Positions 52,695 through 55,796 of a stretch of 55,796 nt of DNA are shown one piece after another (position 1 is the stretch's first letter; every line of letters begins with the position of its first letter). The DNA comes from Clostridiaceae bacterium (GTDB lineage: Bacteria > Bacillota > Clostridia > Saccharofermentanales > DTU023), in contig JAAZMK010000072.1 in assembly GCA_012798865.1 (NCBI GenBank), positions 1 to 55,796 on the forward strand. Reading direction: 5' to 3'. The notes below the pieces were generated by a model, which did no database searches, was not told where the DNA came from, and worked only from the letters and a program-made list of their open reading frames with translations. Both the position numbers and the translations under genes were made by a program.

Positions 52695-54548
52695 ATGTGG
52701 ATAGACACTCAACTATTTGAACAAGAACAACGAGAAGCAGAAGAATCGAGTTCGGTTAAGCAGCTCCATCGCTCCGAAGTGCCGGTCGAACAGACATGGG
52801 ACATGACGACTGTTTTCCCATCCGTGGAGGCATGGGAGGAAGCTTTCGCGGAACTCTTGCCTAAACGAGAATTATTGACAGAGTACAGAGGGCGGCTGAC
52901 CGAGTCGGCAGACACGCTGTACAAGGCCATTTGCACACGCCAAGAGTTCATGATTGAACTCATGAAAATCGGTGCATACGCTTTCCATCGCGCAGATGAA
53001 GACACGTCGGATACCACCTTTCTCGCGATGAAGGGGCGCCTCGGCGCGGTGATCGCGTCCGCTATGGGCGACGATGCTTGGTTCGAGCCTGAGGTGATCG
53101 AGATTCCGCCGGAAACATTGGAACGTTTCATCGAGGAAAAGCCTGAACTTGCCGAGTACCGCCATGCCTTCGAGATGATTCTCCGAGAGAAGAAATACAA
53201 GCTTTCGCAGGCGGAAGAAGTCCTCTTGGCCAAGGCGTCCCAGATCTTAGGAGCGCCCGATGAGATTTTCGGCATTTTATCGAATGCCGACATGACATTT
53301 GATCCCATCGTCAACGAAAAGGGCGAGACGGTTCCGATGTCTCATTCGCATCTCGGCGTGTATCTTGAGAGCCGTGATCCGCGCGTGCGCCGTGACGCTT
53401 TCAAGAGCATGTACAAAACATTCGGTCAGTTCAGGAACACATGCGCGACGACACTGCAGAACGCGATCCGCGTCGATACGTTTAACAAGAACGTGCGCGG
53501 CTTTACGACGGGACGCGAGGCGTCTCTATTCAGAAACGCCGTGCCGGAATCTGTTTACGACAGTTTATTGGAAGCTGTGAACGAGCGCTTGCCGCTCTTG
53601 CATCGCTATGTCCGTATGCGCAAACGTATTCTCGGCGTCGACGAGCTCCATTCGTACGACATGTATGTCTCGCTCGTCAAAGAAATCGACTTGCATTTTA
53701 CATTCGATGAAGCCAAGGAGATCCTGTACAAGGCGCTCGCACCTCTCGGAGAAGAATACATCGGATTGCTGAAGCGCGCGTTTGAAGAGCGCTGGATCGA
53801 TTGGGCGGTGAACACGGGCAAGCGTTCCGGAGCGTATTCCGGCGGCACTTACGCTACAAATCCGTTCATTCTGATGAGCTGGCAGGGAACATTTGATAAC
53901 CTCTTTACGCTTGCACACGAATTGGGGCACAGCATTCACTCGTACTACACGCGCAACGCGCAGCCGTTCCAGTACGGTCATTACCCGATTTTCCTCGCGG
54001 AGATCGCTTCAACGTGTAACGAGATCCTGTTGTCGAATTATTTGCTCAAGACAGCGGACAGTGACGAGATGCGCGCCGCCGTGATCAGCCACTACCTCGA
54101 CGGAGCCAAGGGAACCGTGTTCCGGCAGACACAGTTTGCCGAATTTGAGCACATGATCCATCTTGCCGATGAAGCCGGCGAGGCACTGACGGCAGATTTT
54201 CTAAGCGAGAAATACGGCGAGCTTAACAAGAAGTACTACGGCGAAGCGCTTACATTCGATCCCGATATCGCCAACGAGTGGGCGCGTATTCCGCACTTCT
54301 ATTACAACTACTATGTTTTCCAGTATGCGACGGGATTCTCCGCCGCGACGTCTTTCGCGGATGCGATCCTGACCGAAGGTCAGCCCGCCGTCGATCGTTA
54401 TCTCGGATTCCTCAAGGTTGGATCGTCCGACTGGCCGATCGATGTGCTGAAAAATGCCGGCGTCGACATGACGACACCCGAAACGATCGTAAGAGCTCTC
54501 GATGCCTTCGAACGAGGTCTCGACGAGTTGGAAGCGCTGATGGGATAG
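52695..54548 (+). CDS. pepF: Oligoendopeptidase F (M3B family)
   Basis: A 617-residue zinc metallopeptidase that cleaves short peptides in the cytoplasm. The zinc motif is HELGHSIHSYY with His408, Glu409 and His412; the third ligand is the Glu in AEIASTCNE downstream. The N-terminal part begins with the family segment WDMTTVFPSVEAWE. The full length matches PepF. There is no signal peptide. The ATG at 52695 follows GGGGGAG. It is a single-gene unit. Confidence 0.95.
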   Translation: MWIDTQLFEQEQREAEESSSVKQLHRSEVPVEQTWDMTTVFPSVEAWEEAFAELLPKRELLTEYRGRLTESADTLYKAICTRQEFMIELMKIGAYAFHRADEDTSDTTFLAMKGRLGAVIASAMGDDAWFEPEVIEIPPETLERFIEEKPELAEYRHAFEMILREKKYKLSQAEEVLLAKASQILGAPDEIFGILSNADMTFDPIVNEKGETVPMSHSHLGVYLESRDPRVRRDAFKSMYKTFGQFRNTCATTLQNAIRVDTFNKNVRGFTTGREASLFRNAVPESVYDSLLEAVNERLPLLHRYVRMRKRILGVDELHSYDMYVSLVKEIDLHFTFDEAKEILYKALAPLGEEYIGLLKRAFEERWIDWAVNTGKRSGAYSGGTYATNPFILMSWQGTFDNLFTLAHELGHSIHSYYTRNAQPFQYGHYPIFLAEIASTCNEILLSNYLLKTADSDEMRAAVISHYLDGAKGTVFRQTQFAEFEHMIHLADEAGEALTADFLSEKYGELNKKYYGEALTFDPDIANEWARIPHFYYNYYVFQYATGFSAATSFADAILTEGQPAVDRYLGFLKVGSSDWPIDVLKNAGVDMTTPETIVRALDAFERGLDELEALMG

Positions 54549-54593
54549 AACGACGCCTGATCTCGTTTCTATCATCAGATTCACCCCTGTCAT

Positions 54594-54622
54594 GGCGGCG
54601 GTCATCGGTATGATCGCCGTCC
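54594..54622 (+). terminator. Hairpin after pepF (no T-run)
   Basis: GGCGGCGGTCAT (54594-54605) and ATGATCGCCGTCC (54610-54622) form a stem of about 11 bp with one bulge and one G-T pair around the loop CGGT. It lies 45 bp after the pepF stop. No T-tract follows, so it may be a weak terminator or an mRNA 3' stabiliser. Confidence 0.45.
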
Positions 54623-54808
54623 TGCGAAAATAGCAGAAGAAAACCAGGGATGGCATGACGGGATTAAAAGAGAAAGATAAAAGATAAATGTCGTGACTCG
54701 AGAAAGCTGATGATTGCGAGACAAAGGTCAACAGAGAAAGAAAATAGATGAATGGTGCGACCCTCAGACTCGTGATTCTACGACGTGATACATGACAGGA
54801 GAGTGTAT

Positions 54809-55303
54809 ATGAGATTCCATCTTAAGAATCTGTTTAGCGGCGAACCGATCGCCTATCGCAGCCGTGTGATACCCACACGTCCTTTGGGTGCCGGTGTCGG
54901 CGTCACGTCGGCACCCGTTCTCATCAAAAATGCTGAGCAGTTTAATAGTTTTGTGGACGGGACCCGTTACGGCTGGCAGTGGGATCAGGCACGTCTCGAT
55001 GAATTATTCAAGAAGTATAAGGCAAGTTTTTTTGAGAACCGCGTTCTGGCGGCGGGCGTCGTGAGCGCCGGTTCCGGTTCGACACGGGTAACGGTCTCCA
55101 ATGTTATCAAGACAGATACAGGCGTACAGATCATATTACGACTTGAATCGCCTGAGATCGGAACGACCGATATGATGAGTTGGCATTATTTCGTTGAGCT
55201 GCTCGCCGAAGATGTGGGCGATGGCGACGTGTCGACCAATCTTCCTGTATCTAAAGGCAGATCGAGAAGAGGATTTCCTGACGTGATCGTCGCTGACCGC
55301 TGA
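54809..55303 (+). CDS. PrcB-like C-terminal domain protein, hypothetical
   Basis: A 164-residue protein without a signal peptide or membrane segment. The middle part, FENRVLAAGVVSAGSGSTRV, followed by a strand-rich stretch up to YFVELLAED, resembles the PrcB_C domain of proteins linked to protease complexes in spirochaetes and found singly in Clostridia. The link is from pattern only. The ATG at 54809 follows AGGAGA by about six bases. It lies alone in a gene-poor stretch; its function is unknown. Confidence 0.65.
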   Translation: MRFHLKNLFSGEPIAYRSRVIPTRPLGAGVGVTSAPVLIKNAEQFNSFVDGTRYGWQWDQARLDELFKKYKASFFENRVLAAGVVSAGSGSTRVTVSNVIKTDTGVQIILRLESPEIGTTDMMSWHYFVELLAEDVGDGDVSTNLPVSKGRSRRGFPDVIVADR

Positions 55304-55465
55304 GCGACATTTGTTAAAGGTCTGTTCGGATCGCGTCGGGCTGTGTTTGAGAGCAAACGGCATGACGTTTTCCTCAATGTATTTCTGACTATTTCCGCAT
55401 TATTTTGTATTCATATGCACAGAAAGATACGCTTTCAGCGATCGCTAACGAGTTGTTTTGCGCAC

Positions 55466-55680
55466 TTGCATTTCTTCACAGTCTTGATGTAGAATTCTAC
55501 TATAAATGGCGGATTGTTCCGTTGCTTGTTTGGCATGGAAGCGTTCCGCCCTTTTCCGATGTTCATTTGATATCTGAGGAGATGATTTAGATTGAGTAAC
55601 ACATCGACAAAACTGTATCAAATTGATAGTGGATTTAGTACGCATTAAACTCGCATGTTCAGAAGAACTGCGGGTTTTTT
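55466..55680 (+). promoter_or_regulatory. Promoter and leader with terminator before a secreted-protein gene
   Basis: A promoter TTGCAT (55466-55471), 18-bp spacer, TAGAAT (55490-55495) starts a leader of about 200 bases. It ends in the hairpin AAACTCGCA/TGCGGGTTT (55647-55655 and 55669-55677) plus a T-run, 20 bp before the next start codon. No known riboswitch consensus was recognised. The 396-bp gap 55304-55699 holds this leader and no convincing gene. Confidence 0.5.
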
Positions 55681-55699
55681 CGTGGAGAGGAGTACAAGG

Positions 55700-55796
55700 A
55701 TGAAAAAACATATGAGAAAAGCGCTTTCGTTCGTGCTGGTTCTTGGTTTGTTGTTTTCTGCAGTAGCTGTGTCCGCATTCTTCATGCCGTCACCGA
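55700..55796 (+). CDS. Secreted protein, N-terminal fragment
   Basis: Only 32 codons are visible before the right edge. They encode a textbook Sec signal peptide: MKKHMRKA, then a hydrophobic core LSFVLVLGLLFSAVAV and a probable cleavage after VSA. The ATG at 55700 is preceded by GAGGAG. The mature protein is not in the window, so no function can be given. Expression may depend on read-through of the terminator directly upstream. Confidence 0.7.
   Translation, partial: MKKHMRKALSFVLVLGLLFSAVAVSAFFMPSP

Noticed and set aside
52687-52704. DnaA box at TTATCCATGTGGATA
   Set aside because: Only a partial match to TTATCCACA, a single copy, and it contains the pepF start codon.
55405-55590. 61-residue plus-strand open frame
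   Set aside because: It covers the promoter of the downstream leader and has no ribosome site or recognisable motif.

Overview
The window looks like a chromosomal segment of an anaerobic, low-to-mid GC Gram-positive bacterium of the class Clostridia (Bacillota). This rests on strong AAGGAGG-type ribosome binding sites, the tig-clpP-clpX block, the rpmH-rnpA-yidD-yidC-khpB-mnmE-mnmG-rsmG block, a clostridial FolD variant, oxygen-sensitive glycyl-radical chemistry and many sugar-catabolic genes. I cannot name a species.

Layout. 1-3250: the start of a K+/H+ antiporter gene that runs off the left edge, and a large membrane-anchored extracytoplasmic protein, both on the minus strand. 3252-3540: a 49-51 bp tandem repeat array. 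3654-8414: a three-gene ABC-2 export operon (minus) facing a sensor histidine kinase (plus). The partner response regulator has lost its start and receiver domain and survives only as a DNA-binding remnant fused out of frame to the kinase end. 8638-20048: a sugar or polyol island. It has two Gfo/Idh/MocA oxidoreductases plus two TIM-barrel isomerases (plus strand), a ribose-type ABC importer with its binding lipoprotein (minus), and another isomerase/oxidoreductase pair (minus). 20123-24693: a gliding-type (GldA/GldF/GldG-like) ABC system with a DUF4340-like protein. 24906-25479: a ParE/RelE-Phd/YefM toxin-antitoxin pair with its own operator.

25604-36834 is the most unusual part. Two consecutive minus-strand units encode a DeoC aldolase, a Gfo/Idh/MocA oxidoreductase, a TIM-barrel isomerase, a ROK sugar kinase and a DeoR repressor, then (from a separate promoter) NanE, a glycyl radical enzyme, its activating enzyme and a ManA-type isomerase. 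A divergent nagA completes the locus. Parts of it fit ManNAc/GlcNAc catabolism. A glycyl radical enzyme is not part of that pathway, so its substrate is the main open question. One possibility is a radical C-O cleavage of a phosphorylated anhydro- or deoxy-sugar followed by aldolase cleavage.

36971-55796 is mostly housekeeping: trigger factor, ClpP, ClpX, an atypical Hanks-type kinase, FolD, the rpmH-to-rsmG block, GyrA and oligoendopeptidase F, then a PrcB-like protein and the start of a secreted protein behind a leader that contains a terminator. No rRNA, tRNA, CRISPR array, insertion sequence or prophage was recognised. dnaA and oriC, which often adjoin rpmH, are absent here.
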